Below, piece by piece: positions 11,593 through 21,540 of a stretch of DNA of 64,000 bases (position 1 is its first letter; the number at the start of each line of letters is the position of its first letter). The notes beneath the pieces were generated by a model that was not told the DNA's origin, ran no database searches, and saw only the letters and a list, made by a program, of their open reading frames with translations. Position numbers and translations under genes: made by a program. Source of the stretch: Streptomyces tuirus (GTDB lineage Bacteria > Actinomycetota > Actinomycetes > Streptomycetales > Streptomycetaceae). The DNA lies in NCBI GenBank assembly GCA_018195615.1, contig JAGTPG010000001.1, positions 1,922,501 through 1,986,500 on the forward strand. The letters are read 5' to 3'.

Positions 11593-14500
11593 GTGAGCCA
11601 CATCGTCGTCAAGCGCCCGCCACGAGCACTGCCTGGGGAAGTGCCCACGGAAGAAGTAATGCTGCAGCCACCGCCAGAGCTGCCGCGCGGGCAGCAGGAA
11701 GGCGCCCTGATGCAGCTTCTGCCCATGCTCGGCATGGGCGGGTCCGTGGTGTTCTTCTTCAGCCCCCAGGCCCATCCCTTCATGAAGATCATGGGCATGG
11801 TGATGGTGGCCTCGACGATCGCCATGGGCATCGCCATGCTGATCCGATACCGGCGGGGCAGCCAGGGTCAGTTGGCCGACATGCGCCGCGACTACCTTCG
11901 GTATCTGTCCCAGACCCGCCGTAACGCGCAGGATGCAGCCAAGGCCCAACGCGACGCCCAGTACTACCTGCATCCTTCACCGGAGCAACTGTGGGCGCTG
12001 GTCGCAGAGGGCAGCCGGGTGTGGGAACGCCGCACTGCTGACGAGGACTTCGGGCAGGTACGCGTGGGCCTCGGCGCGCAAGCCCTGGCCACACCCCTGA
12101 TTCCGCCGCAGAGCGCGCCGGTGGACCAGCTGGAGCCGCTGACGGCGGGCGCCATGCAGCGCTTCCTGGCCACGCACAGCACCCTCGAGGGCCTGCCGAT
12201 GGCGGTCTCTCTGCGCGCCTTCTATCACGTGTCGATCAGCGGGGAGCCGGCCACCGTACGTGGCGCCGCCCGCGCGATGACCGCTTCCCTCGCGTCGCTG
12301 CACTCCCCGAGGATCTCGTCATCGCCGTCGCCGTCGCCCGTGAGTCTGCGCCCGAGTGGGAGTGGGCCAAGTGGCTGCCGCATGTGCAGACGCAAAGGGA
12401 AGCTGACGGCACCGGCAGTCTTCGCTTGATCACCACCAACCCGGTCGACCTCGAGGAGCTGCTGGGCACCCGGCTCCAGGGCCGTCCGCGCTTCCATCCC
12501 ACCGCGCCGCCGGTGCCCGAGCAGCCGCACGTGGTGGTCGTCCTCGACGGTGTCTCTCTGCCCCCACCTCACTACTGGCCAGTCCGGAAGGCCTGCAGGG
12601 CGTGACAGTTCTCGAGGTGGTACCCGGCCACCTCACGGCCGGACGCGGCGATCTCTCCGTCGTCGTACACCCCAGCGAGCTGCGCCTGGAATCGGCGCAC
12701 GGCATGGTCTACGAGGGCACGCCCGACGTGTTGTCCTACGAGGCAACGGACGCCCTGGCCAGGCAGTTGGCTCCGCTGCGGTTGGCGTCGGGCAGCGACG
12801 ACGACCAACCGCTCCTCGCAAAGCTGGAGTTCACGGACCTGCTCAACCTCGGCGACGCCGCCGCCGTCGATCCCAGCCGCACCTGGCGGCCACGCTCGCA
12901 GTCCGAGCGGCTACGTGTGCCGATCGGCGTCGGCGAGGACGGCCGGCCCGTCATGCTCGACCTCAAGGAAGCAGCACAGGAAGGCATGGGCCCGCACGGC
13001 CTGTGCGTCGGTGCCACGGGCTCGGGCAAGTCGGAGCTCCTGCGCACGCTGGTCCTCGGCCTCGCCGTAACCCATTCCTCGGAAACCCTGAACTTCGTCC
13101 TCGCGGACTTCAAGGGCGGTGCGACCTTCGCCGGCATGGCCCAGATGCCGCACGTTGCCGCAGTCATCACCAATCTTGCCGATGACCTGACCCTCGTCGA
13201 CCGCATGGGCGACTCCATCCGCGGTGAACTCAACCGCCGTCAGGAGATGCTGCGCGACGCCGGCAACTACGCCAACATTCATGCCTACGAGAAGGCGCGC
13301 GCGGCCGGCGCTCCGCTGCAGCCGATCCCCTCGCTCGTTATCGTCATCGACGAGTTCAGTGAATTGCTCACGGCCAAGCCGGACTTCATCGAGATGTTCG
13401 TGCAGATCGGCCGCATCGGCCGATCGCTCGGTGTGCACCTGCTGCTGGCCTCACAGCGCCTCGAAGAGGGGCGTCTGCGTGGCCTGGAAACGTACCTGTC
13501 GTACCGGATCGGCCTGCGGACGTTCTCGGCTGCGGAGTCGCGTGCCGCAATCGGCGTCCCGGACGCCTACGAGCTGCCGAACGTCCCCGGTTCCGGTTTT
13601 CTGAAGTTCGGCACCGACGAAATGGTCCGCTTCAAGGCCGCCTACGTCTCTGGTGTGTACCGCTCGAGTTCCCAGCAGGCAGCGGCGTTCAGCGGGCCGA
13701 TCCCGGTGGACCGCAAGCCCGTGCTGTTCACCGCGTCTCCGGTGCCGGTCCAGTACCTGGCGGTGCCGCAGCAGCGTCAAGAGGAGGAGCCGGACCGGGC
13801 CGACGACGCGCTCGCCGATACCGTGCTCGACGTCATCGTGCGGCGTCTGGAGGCGCAGGGCCCGGCAGCCCACCAGGTGTGGCTGCCACCCCTGGACAGC
13901 CCGCCGTCGCTGGACTCGTTGCTGCCTGGCCTGGCTGCGGTGCCGGGCCGCGGTCTCACCCAGCCCGGCTACGAGGGCGCGGGCCGGCTCGTCGTCCCGG
14001 TCGGCCTCGTCGACAAGCCGTACGAGCAGCGGCGCGACCCGCTCTGGACGGACTTCGCAGGCGCGGCCGGCCATATGCAGATCCTCGGTGGCCCGCAGTC
14101 CGGTAAGTCGACCTTGCTGCGCTCGATCCTCGCGTCGTTCGCGCTCACGCACACCCCGCAGGAGGTGCAGTTCTACGGGCTCGACTTCGGCGGTGGCGGC
14201 CTGTCGGCGGTGGCGGGCCTGCCGCACGTGGGCGGGGTGGCCTCGCGTCTGGACCCCGAGAAGGTCCGGCGTACGGTCGCCGAGGTGTACGGCATCATGA
14301 CGCGGCGCGAGGAGTACTTCCGCACCGCAGGCATCTCCTCCATCGCCGAGTTCCGGGCCCGTCGCGCCCGGGGCGACATCTCGACGACCGACCAGCCGTG
14401 GGGTGATGTCTTCCTGGTCATCGACGGCTGGGGCAACTTCCGGTCGGACTACGACGGGCTGGAGCCCGCGGTGCTGGACATCGCGGCGCGCGGTCTCGGC

Positions 14501-15567
14501 TACGGCATCCACGTGATTCTCACCGCCTCGCGCTCGATGGAGGTCCGTGCCAATCTCAAGGACCACCTGATGAACCGCCTGGAGCTGAGGCTCGGTGACC
14601 CCATGGACTCCGAGTTCGACCGCAAGGTCGCGGCCAATGTGCCGACCGGCGTGCCGGGCCGCGGTCAGACCCCGCAGAAGCAGCACTTCATGGCGGCGGT
14701 CCCCCGGATCGACGGTCTCTCCTCCGACACGGACCTGGCCGAGGCGACCCAGGCTCTCACCACCGAGGTCTCCCGGCACTGGCAGCAGCCGGGTGCCCCG
14801 GAAGTGCGGCTACTGCCGAGGGAGTTCCGGGCGGACCAGCTTCCCCCGGCAACCGCTTCCCGAACCGCGGGATCTCCTTCGCGCTTGACGAGGACAACCT
14901 CCAGCCGGTGTTCGTGGACTTCGACCAGGACCCGTTCTTCCTCATCTTCGGCGAGAGCGAGTCCGGCAAGTCCAACCTGTTGAAGCTGCTCATCCAGCGC
15001 CTCACCGAGCGCTATGACGGCGACGAGTGCAAGCTGTTCGTGGTCGACAACCGGCGTTCTCTGCTGGGCCTGACGCCGAACTCGCATCTGGCGGAATACA
15101 TCCCCATGTCGAACCAGATGCAGCACCACATGGACGCGCTTGCCAACCTGATGCAGCGCCGTACGCCCACCGCGGACGTGACGCCCGATCAACTGCGCGA
15201 CCACAGCTGGTGGCGTGGCCCGACGGTGTACATCGTCATCGACGACTACGACCTGGTGTCCACGTCGAGCGGCAATCCGCTGTCGGGCCTGACGGAGCTG
15301 CTGCCGTTCGCCCGGGACGTGGGGGTGCGGTTCATCATCGCCAGGTCGACGGCGGGCGCGGGGCGGGCCGGCTACGAGCCGTTCATGCAGCGCATGAAGG
15401 AACTCGGGGCGCAAGGTGTGGTTCTCGCCGGCGATCCCGGCGAAGGAGATCTGCTGGGTGGCGTGCGGCCGCGTCCGATGCCTGCGGGCAGGGGTGTGTT
15501 CGTGTCCCGCAAGCGGGGCAAGCCGCTGGTTCAGGTCGGGTTGGTGCCTGAGGGGCACGGAGGGTGA
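11593..15567 (+). CDS. eccC: Type VII secretion ATPase EccC (three frameshifts)
   Basis: FtsK/SpoIIIE-type motor that recognises and drives substrates. About 1325 residues after correction. The N-terminus has two membrane helices (about 40-85, ending MLIRYRRG) and three P-loop domains follow. Walker A motifs are GATGSGKS at about residue 474, GGPQSGKS at about 833 and GESESGKS at about 1121. Walker B in the first domain ends VIDEF, in the second VIDGW and in the third VIDDY. The GTG start at 11593 gives MSHIVVKRPPR. Single C losses break the frame in C runs near 12304-12308, 12551-12555 and 14842-14846. In each case the homologous protein resumes at once. Both halves are fused, unlike the split EccCa/EccCb of ESX-1. 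Confidence 0.93.
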
Positions 15568-15664
15568 AGCCCCTGCGGCGGGTCGCGTCCGACCACCCGC
15601 CCGTCGCCCTCTGCGGCGGCTGACCCAGTTCGGGCCGATCTGCGCAGCAGGCCGTCGTACGAGC

Positions 15665-15940
15665 GTGCGACAACAGGCAGGCCTCTGCCGCCGTCTCCTT
15701 CACCGGGGGGGACGAGCCGCACGAGAATCCGTCCGAACGCATCGAGCGCCTTGGGAGGCTGGCCGCGGCGATCGCCCGCGACGCGACCGACGGCTGGCCG
15801 TGCCCGCAAGGACATCCGCATCAGTGGGTGGGCTGGATGCAGGAAGCCGACGGTCCTGGTTCCGTCCCATACGCGCTGCCCGCATGGGCATGCGCGAGAG
15901 TGCCCCGGCCAGGCACGGGCGATCTTCCGCATCTGGTTGA
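15665..15940 (+). CDS. Fragmented small hypothetical ORF after eccC
   Basis: Between eccC and the terminator at 15981, the plus strand shows protein-like sequence in one frame (about 15711-15890), including NPSERIERLGRLAAAIARDA and WPCPQGHPHQWVGWMQEADG with conserved-looking Trp, Cys and His. No start codon exists in that frame, and a run of seven G at 15705-15711 could hide a frame change. After about 15890 the likely continuation is in another frame (ARECPGQARAIFRIW). I therefore regard it as one small gene broken by errors, with uncertain ends, or as a decayed gene. No function recognised. Confidence 0.35.
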   Translation: MRQQAGLCRRLLHRGGRAARESVRTHRAPWEAGRGDRPRRDRRLAVPARTSASVGGLDAGSRRSWFRPIRAARMGMRESAPARHGRSSASG

Positions 15941-15980
15941 TCACCCGGCTACTCAAGGGGTCCTCGGGGGAAACGCAGGC

Positions 15981-16013
15981 GGGGGTGGGCGTCTCCCGCA
16001 CACGCCCACCCCC
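15981..16013. terminator. Terminator between eccC side and WXG100 genes
   Basis: Perfect 12-bp stem, GGGGGTGGGCGT at 15981-15992 and its complement at 16002-16013 with a 9-nt loop. It separates the plus-strand eccC unit from the convergent minus-strand WXG100 unit ending at 16035. Confidence 0.75.
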
Positions 16014-16034
16014 CGGAATCGAACCGACCGCGCT

Positions 16035-16334
16035 CTACATGAAGTAGCTGGCGGCTTTCTTGTCGCCCTCCATGTACGTACCGCCGGACTGGCCGACGAC
16101 GTGGCCGATGCCCATCAGGGCCTGGTGGATGTCGTTGGCTTCCTTGTCCCAGCGGCGCAGCTTCTCGTTGAACTGGTCCTGTGCCTGGCCCGCCCAGTAC
16201 TGCCGACTGTTCTCCACCATCTGTCGGAGTTCCTGCAGATCCTGTTCGAGCTGCTTTGCCTCGTTACCGATCTTGGTGGCCGCGAAGTCCAGCCCGTCAT
16301 AGGCGACGGAAAGACCGTCGTTGTTGCGGCTCAT
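16035..16334 (-). CDS. WXG100 protein (EsxA/EsxB type), 99 aa
   Basis: Small helical-hairpin secreted protein of the ESAT-6/CFP-10 superfamily. The WxG turn is W47-A-G49 in SRQYWAGQAQDQF, at the expected mid-point. Near the C-terminus it carries YMEGD, matching the general T7SS export signal YxxxD/E. The ATG at 16332-16334 is preferred over an in-frame TTG three codons upstream because a GAGG site lies about 9 nt before it. It lies directly downstream of a second WXG100 gene, and the pair probably forms a heterodimer. In S. coelicolor the corresponding pair is called EsxA/EsxB, but I cannot say which is which. Confidence 0.92.
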   Translation of the reverse strand: MSRNNDGLSVAYDGLDFAATKIGNEAKQLEQDLQELRQMVENSRQYWAGQAQDQFNEKLRRWDKEANDIHQALMGIGHVVGQSGGTYMEGDKKAASYFM

Positions 16335-16430
16335 GCCTGCCAACCTCGTCTCATGTGTGTGCCGAGTGGTGTGCGGTGAAAGCTACCGATGACCGACGCC
16401 CTGGGGTCCAACCTCTCCGTCACGGTCGTC

Positions 16431-16778
16431 TCACATCGAGTTGAAAGCAGACGGCTGAACCGTGGGTGCACCGTCATTGACGCTGATTCGGCTGACCGCG
16501 GCGCGCACCTCGTCTTCCTTGCTGTCCGTGATGTTGCGCGCCGTGGTCATCGCTTCCATGACATCGCCGAGAATGCTGCCGATGTTCTTCAGCGACTCGT
16601 TGATCTCGTACTGCTTCCGGTCGAACTCGGCACGGCCGATACCCTGCCACTGACCTTCGAGACCATCGATGACGCCCTGGAGCCCGTGCACGCGCTTCCG
16701 GATATTCTCGTACTTCTCGTACATCTGCTTCTGCAGCTTGATTACCGCTAGGTCTTCAAGCTTCTGGTCGACAGCCAT
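16431..16778 (-). CDS. WXG100 protein (EsxA/EsxB type), 115 aa
   Basis: Partner WXG100 protein. The motif is W44-Q-G46 in LEGQWQGIGRAEF, flanked by two amphipathic helices. I start at the ATG 16776-16778 (MAVDQKLEDL) because GAAAGG lies about 6 nt upstream. The longer open frame upstream is rich in Arg/Ser and unlike the family. No YxxxD motif is seen in its C-terminal tail (APTVQPSAFNSM), so by analogy with CFP-10/ESAT-6 the export signal of the dimer would be on the other partner. First gene of the esx pair; an 85-100 nt spacer separates them. Confidence 0.9.
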   Translation of the reverse strand: MAVDQKLEDLAVIKLQKQMYEKYENIRKRVHGLQGVIDGLEGQWQGIGRAEFDRKQYEINESLKNIGSILGDVMEAMTTARNITDSKEDEVRAAVSRISVNDGAPTVQPSAFNSM

Positions 16779-16915
16779 AACCAGCCTTTCCTTGCTGTGT
16801 CTGTTGTCTGACGGTTTGGTCCTGCGTGCTCGCCTCGACGAGGCAAGCACGCTGCGGATGCCCTGTCCCGTGTCTCAGGCTCATGTGGCCACCGAGGTGC
16901 GGGCGGCTGCTCGCG

Positions 16916-18205
16916 TCACCTCGAACGCCGTGCCCGCAGGACGGCCCCGCCGGCGCCGCCGATCACGACCAAAGCGACCGTGACGCCGAGGGCGATCCAG
17001 AGGGTGGTGCTGTCGTCAGCGGATTCCGCGCTTGCTCCTGTCGCCGATGTGCCGCCGGTTGACGCCCCATCAGGTGTCGGGGACCGGTCCGACGCAGACG
17101 GTGTCGGTGAGGTGCTGGCCCTCTCGGCCTTGTCGGCGGACTTGGCCAACAGATCTCCGCCGTTCACCTTCGCGAGCGGATCGATGTCCGGCGCTCCCGC
17201 GTCGTAATCGGGGTTTGCCAGGACGATGCGCGGCCGGATGAACCCGTAGCCCACGTATCTGCTCGGCTTGTCCTTGGGCCAGGAGCGGCTGGCGGTGTCG
17301 ATCAGGGCGCGGGTGACCTGGTTGACCGTCCAGTCGGGGTGGGCGGACCAGATCAGTGCGGCGGCAGCGGAGACGAGTGCGGTCGCCTGGCTCGATCCCG
17401 CTTCGTCACAGTATGAACGGAAGGTCTGGTCGCACCAGGCGGGGATCGACTTGCCAGGCGCCGCGAGGTCGGCATATCCCTGTGACGATATTTCAGAGCT
17501 CTTCGTAACCGTGTAAGAGGAGTCGACCGCCGCAATACCGAGTACGTAGGGGTGGGCGGCCGGCATGTCGGGGTGGCCGGCAGCTCCTACTGCCGCCACG
17601 AGCAGCTTGCCCTTGGAAGCAGCGTATTTGATCGCGGCCTTGGAATCCTCGGAGTACATGCCTCCGAAGGACATGCTGATGATCTTGGCGTCAGTGTCCG
17701 CCGCCGCCCGCAACGCCTGCCAGGCATAGGGTGTCCTGTCCTTGTCCGCCCCGTCCTTGAGTCCTTCGAGTTGCACCCGATAGGGGACGACTCCGGCTCC
17801 CGGTGCCAGCCCCCGGAGGCCGCCTTCGGCTCCGGTACCGGCAATCAACTCGGCCATGCTGGTTCCATGGCCCGAGTAGTCGTCAGTGGCACGGTAGGCG
17901 ACCGACTTGGGGACTTCATCGGCCAGAACCTGCCCCTTCAGCGAGGGTGTGTCCGGGTTCACGCCCGTGTCGATGAGAGCGATTTTCACGCCCTCGCCCG
18001 TGCTGACCTTCCACATTTGCTCGGTCTGCATCGGCCTCAAATACCACTGCCGCGATTGGGCGTCAGCCGCAGCGGCACCAGGGGCCGGCCCCACGCTCAG
18101 AGCGGCCAGAGTGCCGACGATCGCGCCCACCGCGCCCACTCGCCTACCGCACCGTGTCCCGAGGAGCGCTGCCCGATCGGCTCGTCGGCTGATCCCTGAC
18201 TTCAT
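16916..18205 (-). CDS. mycP: Mycosin-type subtilisin (S8) protease, atypical
   Basis: Membrane-anchored protease of T7SS. 429 residues: a signal peptide (AVGAIVGTLAALSVGP, cut near AAAADAQ), a subtilase domain, a Ser/Thr/Pro-rich linker (about 350-395) and a C-terminal helix (LWIALGVTVALVVIGGAGGA). The triad is D79 (ALIDTGV), H113 (SGHGTSM) and S272 (GSSQATALVSA). The position normally held by the oxyanion-hole asparagine (A-G-N-x-G) reads V206-G-A208-A-G210, so asparagine is replaced by alanine. The serine motif is also not the usual GTSxAxP. It may be a poor or purely structural protease. Known for mycosins: the protein stabilises the ESX complex independently of proteolysis. A second, canonical mycosin lies at 24797-26081. 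Confidence 0.9.
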   Translation of the reverse strand: MKSGISRRADRAALLGTRCGRRVGAVGAIVGTLAALSVGPAPGAAAADAQSRQWYLRPMQTEQMWKVSTGEGVKIALIDTGVNPDTPSLKGQVLADEVPKSVAYRATDDYSGHGTSMAELIAGTGAEGGLRGLAPGAGVVPYRVQLEGLKDGADKDRTPYAWQALRAAADTDAKIISMSFGGMYSEDSKAAIKYAASKGKLLVAAVGAAGHPDMPAAHPYVLGIAAVDSSYTVTKSSEISSQGYADLAAPGKSIPAWCDQTFRSYCDEAGSSQATALVSAAAALIWSAHPDWTVNQVTRALIDTASRSWPKDKPSRYVGYGFIRPRIVLANPDYDAGAPDIDPLAKVNGGDLLAKSADKAERASTSPTPSASDRSPTPDGASTGGTSATGASAESADDSTTLWIALGVTVALVVIGGAGGAVLRARRSR

Positions 18206-18229
18206 GACGTTGTTAGTCCTCGCTAGAGC

Positions 18230-20001
18230 TCAGTTGGCGACCGGCGGCACATCACGCCGTGGCTTGTCGGGCGGGCCTGGCTCACCGTCGTCGACCAAGT
18301 AGTCGGGACACGGGGTTCCCGGCGCGTTTCTGCCCTCGCCAGGCCTCGCTTTGTCCACCGGCGCACGGACGAGGCCCGTGCCTCCCCGCGTCATGCCGTT
18401 ACGCTCGGCCTGGGCGGCGGAGTTGCGCGCGCTCGGGTTGCCGGTCACAGGCCTGGACCCGCCCGTTCCTTCCCGAGCGGCGCCGCCGGTGCCACCCCCG
18501 GGCCTGACCCCGGACGGGGGCGTTCCGACGACCCCACGCTGCCCGGGGCCACCGGTCAACGGCTGGGGCATGGCCTTCGGACCAGCGCCGATCACCGTGC
18601 CACGAGGAACCCTCGCACCGCCCTTCGCCGGGACACCGCCGGCGGTCATAGGCCGGCCACCGACGACACCGTTCGCGCGATCCGCGCCGGTTGCGGGGCC
18701 GGCGTTGGCTCGCGGTGCTGCCGTGCCGCCGACTCGAGGTGTACCCCCGGTGACCCGTGGCCCATCGGGGACGACTTCGCAGTGGAGCCGGTCGCCCTGG
18801 CAGCCGGTTGTCCGGTCGGCGTGGGACGTCCCGTCTGGCTCGTGGAACCGGACCCTGTGGCACGCCCAGTGCCGGAGTTGGTCAAGCCGGGCTGAGCGCG
18901 ACCCTGAGCAGAGGCAGGAGCACGAAGACCGTTCGAACCGCCTGCCGTCCTTCCGGAGACACGGTTCGGAACCGGAGTACCGTGACTGTCGAACATGCCG
19001 GTCTGCCCACCCACCGTGGGCTGGGCTCCGGTGGCTGGCGGCGTGTGCCCGGTTGCAGTCGTTGTCGTGGCGGGTGGCAGAGTACCGACGCTGTCGATGT
19101 TCGTGCGGACAGGGTCATCCGGGTACGCGACCGTCCCCACGGGTGTCGATGGAACCGGCGTGTCGCTTGAGCCGGGGACTCCGCTATGTCCTGCCGATTC
19201 AGTCGGCGTGTAACGGCCTGTGCTTGCTGCCGACGCGTCACTGACCGAGGCCGATCCGCTTGAACCAGAACGATCCGTCCAACCAGGCTGAGGCACGCCG
19301 ACGTCGGGCATGGACCTGAACGTCGGAGGCTTCTCCTGCAGCGCCTGAAGTTGCTGGCTCGAGACCGCGTAGTACGACGCCAGCCGATTCATCTGGTTGA
19401 TCGCCTCTTGGCGGTCCTTCTCCACCTTCACAGCAGCGTCGTACTCGCCCTTGTCCGCAGCCTTCTCAGCGTCGGTGAAGCTTTCGGGGCGCTTCCGGTT
19501 GCGCGGGTCACGCGCCGGCATGGCACGGCGTACCGACGCGAGGCCGACCGCGGCAGCGGTGATCTGGTCACCCGCTTTTCCGGCGAAGTCGCTCAGGTCG
19601 TGCGTGCTGGCGACGAGGGAACTACCCCAGTCCCGAAAGGCAGTGCCGGCCTGACCGATCCAGCGGAGCTTGTTGATGCGACCGTCAAGCTCGTCGGCTG
19701 CCGCCTTCACAGCGTCGCGTGCGTCCCACAGGGCCTTGCCCGACGACTCCAAGTCCTCGGGGTCCGTCTGGTCGACCAGGTCGATCATCTCGTTGAGGTC
19801 GAGGTTCTTCGCATCGAAGTCCGTGCTACCGAACACGGCCTTCCCCGGGGCGGTGGCCCCTACCACCGCTCGCAGCGGGTCGCTCACCAGCCTGGCGAGT
19901 AGCCCGTTTCCCTCCGGTTCCTCGACGTTCCGAGCGATGTCGGCGAAGGAGTTCTGGTCGGAAACCCTGCCGAGGTCGGCCTTGTGCTGCTCGTCGCTCA
20001 T
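18230..20001 (-). CDS. WXG-like T7SS protein with long Pro/Gly/Thr tail (one frameshift)
   Basis: About 590 residues. The N-terminal 210 residues are helical and carry a WxG-like turn W114-I-G116 (NKLRWIGQAGTAFRDW), followed by coiled-coil-like sequence with many charged residues. Residues after about 235 are low-complexity Ser/Thr/Pro/Gly. The frame breaks at 18761-18763, where one base is lost from a C run. The continuation is VTGGTPRVGG in the frame that ends at 18230 with RRDVPPVAN. The ATG 19999-20001 lies 2 nt after the stop of the upstream gene, so the two are cotranscribed. The architecture resembles proteins annotated in Streptomyces as putative T7SS-secreted proteins. Function unknown; secreted effector or scaffold are both possible. 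Confidence 0.75.
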
Positions 20002-20003
20002 CG

Positions 20004-20531
20004 TCAGGCCCCCATCCCGGACTTGCCGTCACCGGAGGAATGACCGCCCGTCTTGCTCTGGATCTTGTCGATCTCCCACTGGATCGCCCAGAACCGCTGA
20101 CGCTGTTCCTCTTCGAGGTTGTCGAAGCCGATGGAGGCGCCCCTGACGGCGATGCCGATCGCCTCGATCTGCAGATGCAGGGTCTTGGACAAGGTGGTGA
20201 GCTGGTCGTGCACGCTGTGGTATTGGGTGTACAGCGTGTGTGCCTCAGGGAAGACGTCGGACCGACCGTTACTCAGGGACGATGCTTTGATGGTCTGGGC
20301 GCCGACCTTCGTTGGATCGCCGGCCGACCCCTCAAGATCCCGAAGTACTGCATCCACCCGCGACACGAAGTCGCTGAGCACTTCGCCGCTGGCCTCCAGA
20401 TCCGCCGCCCTGGCTGCCGACACGCCCCCCACCATGTCCGCCGGAAGCAAGACATCCCTCCCCGTTTCCCCGTTATGGCCATCGGCCCCGAACAGATCGG
20501 GACCGATCACTCGCTGCTCGCGCGTTCGCAA
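20004..20531 (-). CDS. Hypothetical helical protein, T7SS cluster
   Basis: Up to 175 residues, mostly helical and charged (SRVDAVLRDLEGSAG, LEEEQRQRFWAIQWEIDKIQ). Its length and secondary structure resemble EspC/WXG-type partners, but no clear WxG is present. The start is uncertain: the TTG at 20529-20531 or a GTG at 20508-20510 (VIGPDLFGAD), neither with a good ribosome site. It stops 2 nt before the WXG-like gene at 20001, so the two products may act as a pair. Unknown function. Confidence 0.7.
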   Translation of the reverse strand: MRTREQRVIGPDLFGADGHNGETGRDVLLPADMVGGVSAARAADLEASGEVLSDFVSRVDAVLRDLEGSAGDPTKVGAQTIKASSLSNGRSDVFPEAHTLYTQYHSVHDQLTTLSKTLHLQIEAIGIAVRGASIGFDNLEEEQRQRFWAIQWEIDKIQSKTGGHSSGDGKSGMGA

Positions 20532-20912
20532 AGCGAGCTGCGCCTGACAGCGCCTTCACCACTGTAGTCACCGTGCACAACTGGGCCAACTGAGGCATGC
20601 GTTAACTCAGTTACGGGACCGAATGCGATGCCGTAGTTGACCAAAAGGGAGACTGGCCACGACCAGCCTCCACCCGGGTCTCGGCTCACGCGTCAGCCTG
20701 TACGCCCTGCTCCCCGCGAGCCTTGCATGACCTGCCGGGGCACGCCTGCAGCTCCCCGGAACCTTCACGCCGCACAATCCGCACGTAAGAGACCTGCACC
20801 CCTCCTCCCCCGAGCCCATTGCTAAGTTGGGCCACCAAACCACAGCACCGGAGCCACGGCATCCACCTCGCCCCGGGTCCGGCAGCCGAGCAGCACGGGG
20901 AAGGGTCCGCCC
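20532..20912. promoter_or_regulatory. Divergent promoter region in the T7SS accessory block
   Basis: 381 nt between the minus-strand gene at 20004 and the plus-strand gene at 20913. No supported coding sequence. The part near 20580-20640 is the least GC-rich and could hold promoters, but I cannot identify boxes. The left part of the accessory block is read one way from here and the right part the other. Confidence 0.4.
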
Positions 20913-21433
20913 ATGGCATGGGACGAGTGGGAGCAGCTCAAGACGCAGGCGGTCGAACGCCATTCCGCGCAGATGCAGTTGAACCAACTCGACCCGGGCG
21001 ACGGCTCCCCGGCACGGCCGGCGGCCCCGGCAAATCCGGCGACCTGAAGGTGGCGAACGCCTCGTTGGCCAAGATCAGCAAGTCGGCGCATTCCCTGTAC
21101 AACGCACTTTGGGACAAGGCTCGCGTCGCTGTTCCCAGCAGCGACTCCGCGGCCAGTGATCTGTCGAAGCAGGGCTTCGCGCTCGGGGCGGGGCTGCAGC
21201 ACGTGTCGAACCGCTGGGAGCAACAGCTCAAGTCCCTCATGGACGCCTGTGCGCAGATCACGAACCACCTGCAGGTCACAAAGAAGATCCACGCCGGGGA
21301 CGAGAACTTCATCGTGCGCCAGATGAGCAGCATCGACGCCCTGGATGCCGGCTTTGACGAGCGCGTCGGGCAGCCCGGTGAGAAAAACCGTGTATACGGG
21401 GAGAAGAAGGAAGAGAAGAAGAAGGAAGAGTAG
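20913..21433 (+). CDS. Hypothetical ESX-associated helical protein (one frameshift)
   Basis: About 173 residues. It starts at ATG 20913 (MAWDEWEQLKTQAVERHSAQ) with GGGGAAGGG about 8 nt upstream. One base is lost in TCCCCGG near 21005-21012, after which the frame continues GTAGGPGKSGDLKVANASLA to a Lys/Glu-only tail (KKEEKKKEE). The middle is helical (LQHVSNRWEQQLKSLMDACA) and resembles WXG-family partners with W but no glycine. Paired with the large gene downstream (107-nt gap), much as the 175-aa gene pairs with the WXG-like gene on the other strand. Function unknown. Confidence 0.75.
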
Positions 21434-21447
21434 CGGCAGGGCCACCG

Positions 21448-21467
21448 GGGGACACCGGAGTGTCCCC
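21448..21467 (+). terminator. Small hairpin after the 20913 gene
   Basis: 7-bp stem (GGGGACA / TGTCCCC) with a 6-nt loop, 14 nt past the stop codon. A weak terminator or attenuator before the large gene at 21541. Confidence 0.4.
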
Positions 21468-21540
21468 TCCTCGGCCCGAGACCGGCCAGCATCACACCGA
21501 CTCGCTCTGCCACTGCTCGACACTTCTGGGATATTCACCG

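Noticed and set aside
11593..15567. eccC as a pseudogene or as split EccCa/EccCb genes
   Set aside because: All three breaks are single C losses in C runs and no ribosome sites lie at the breaks; the corrected protein has three intact P-loops.
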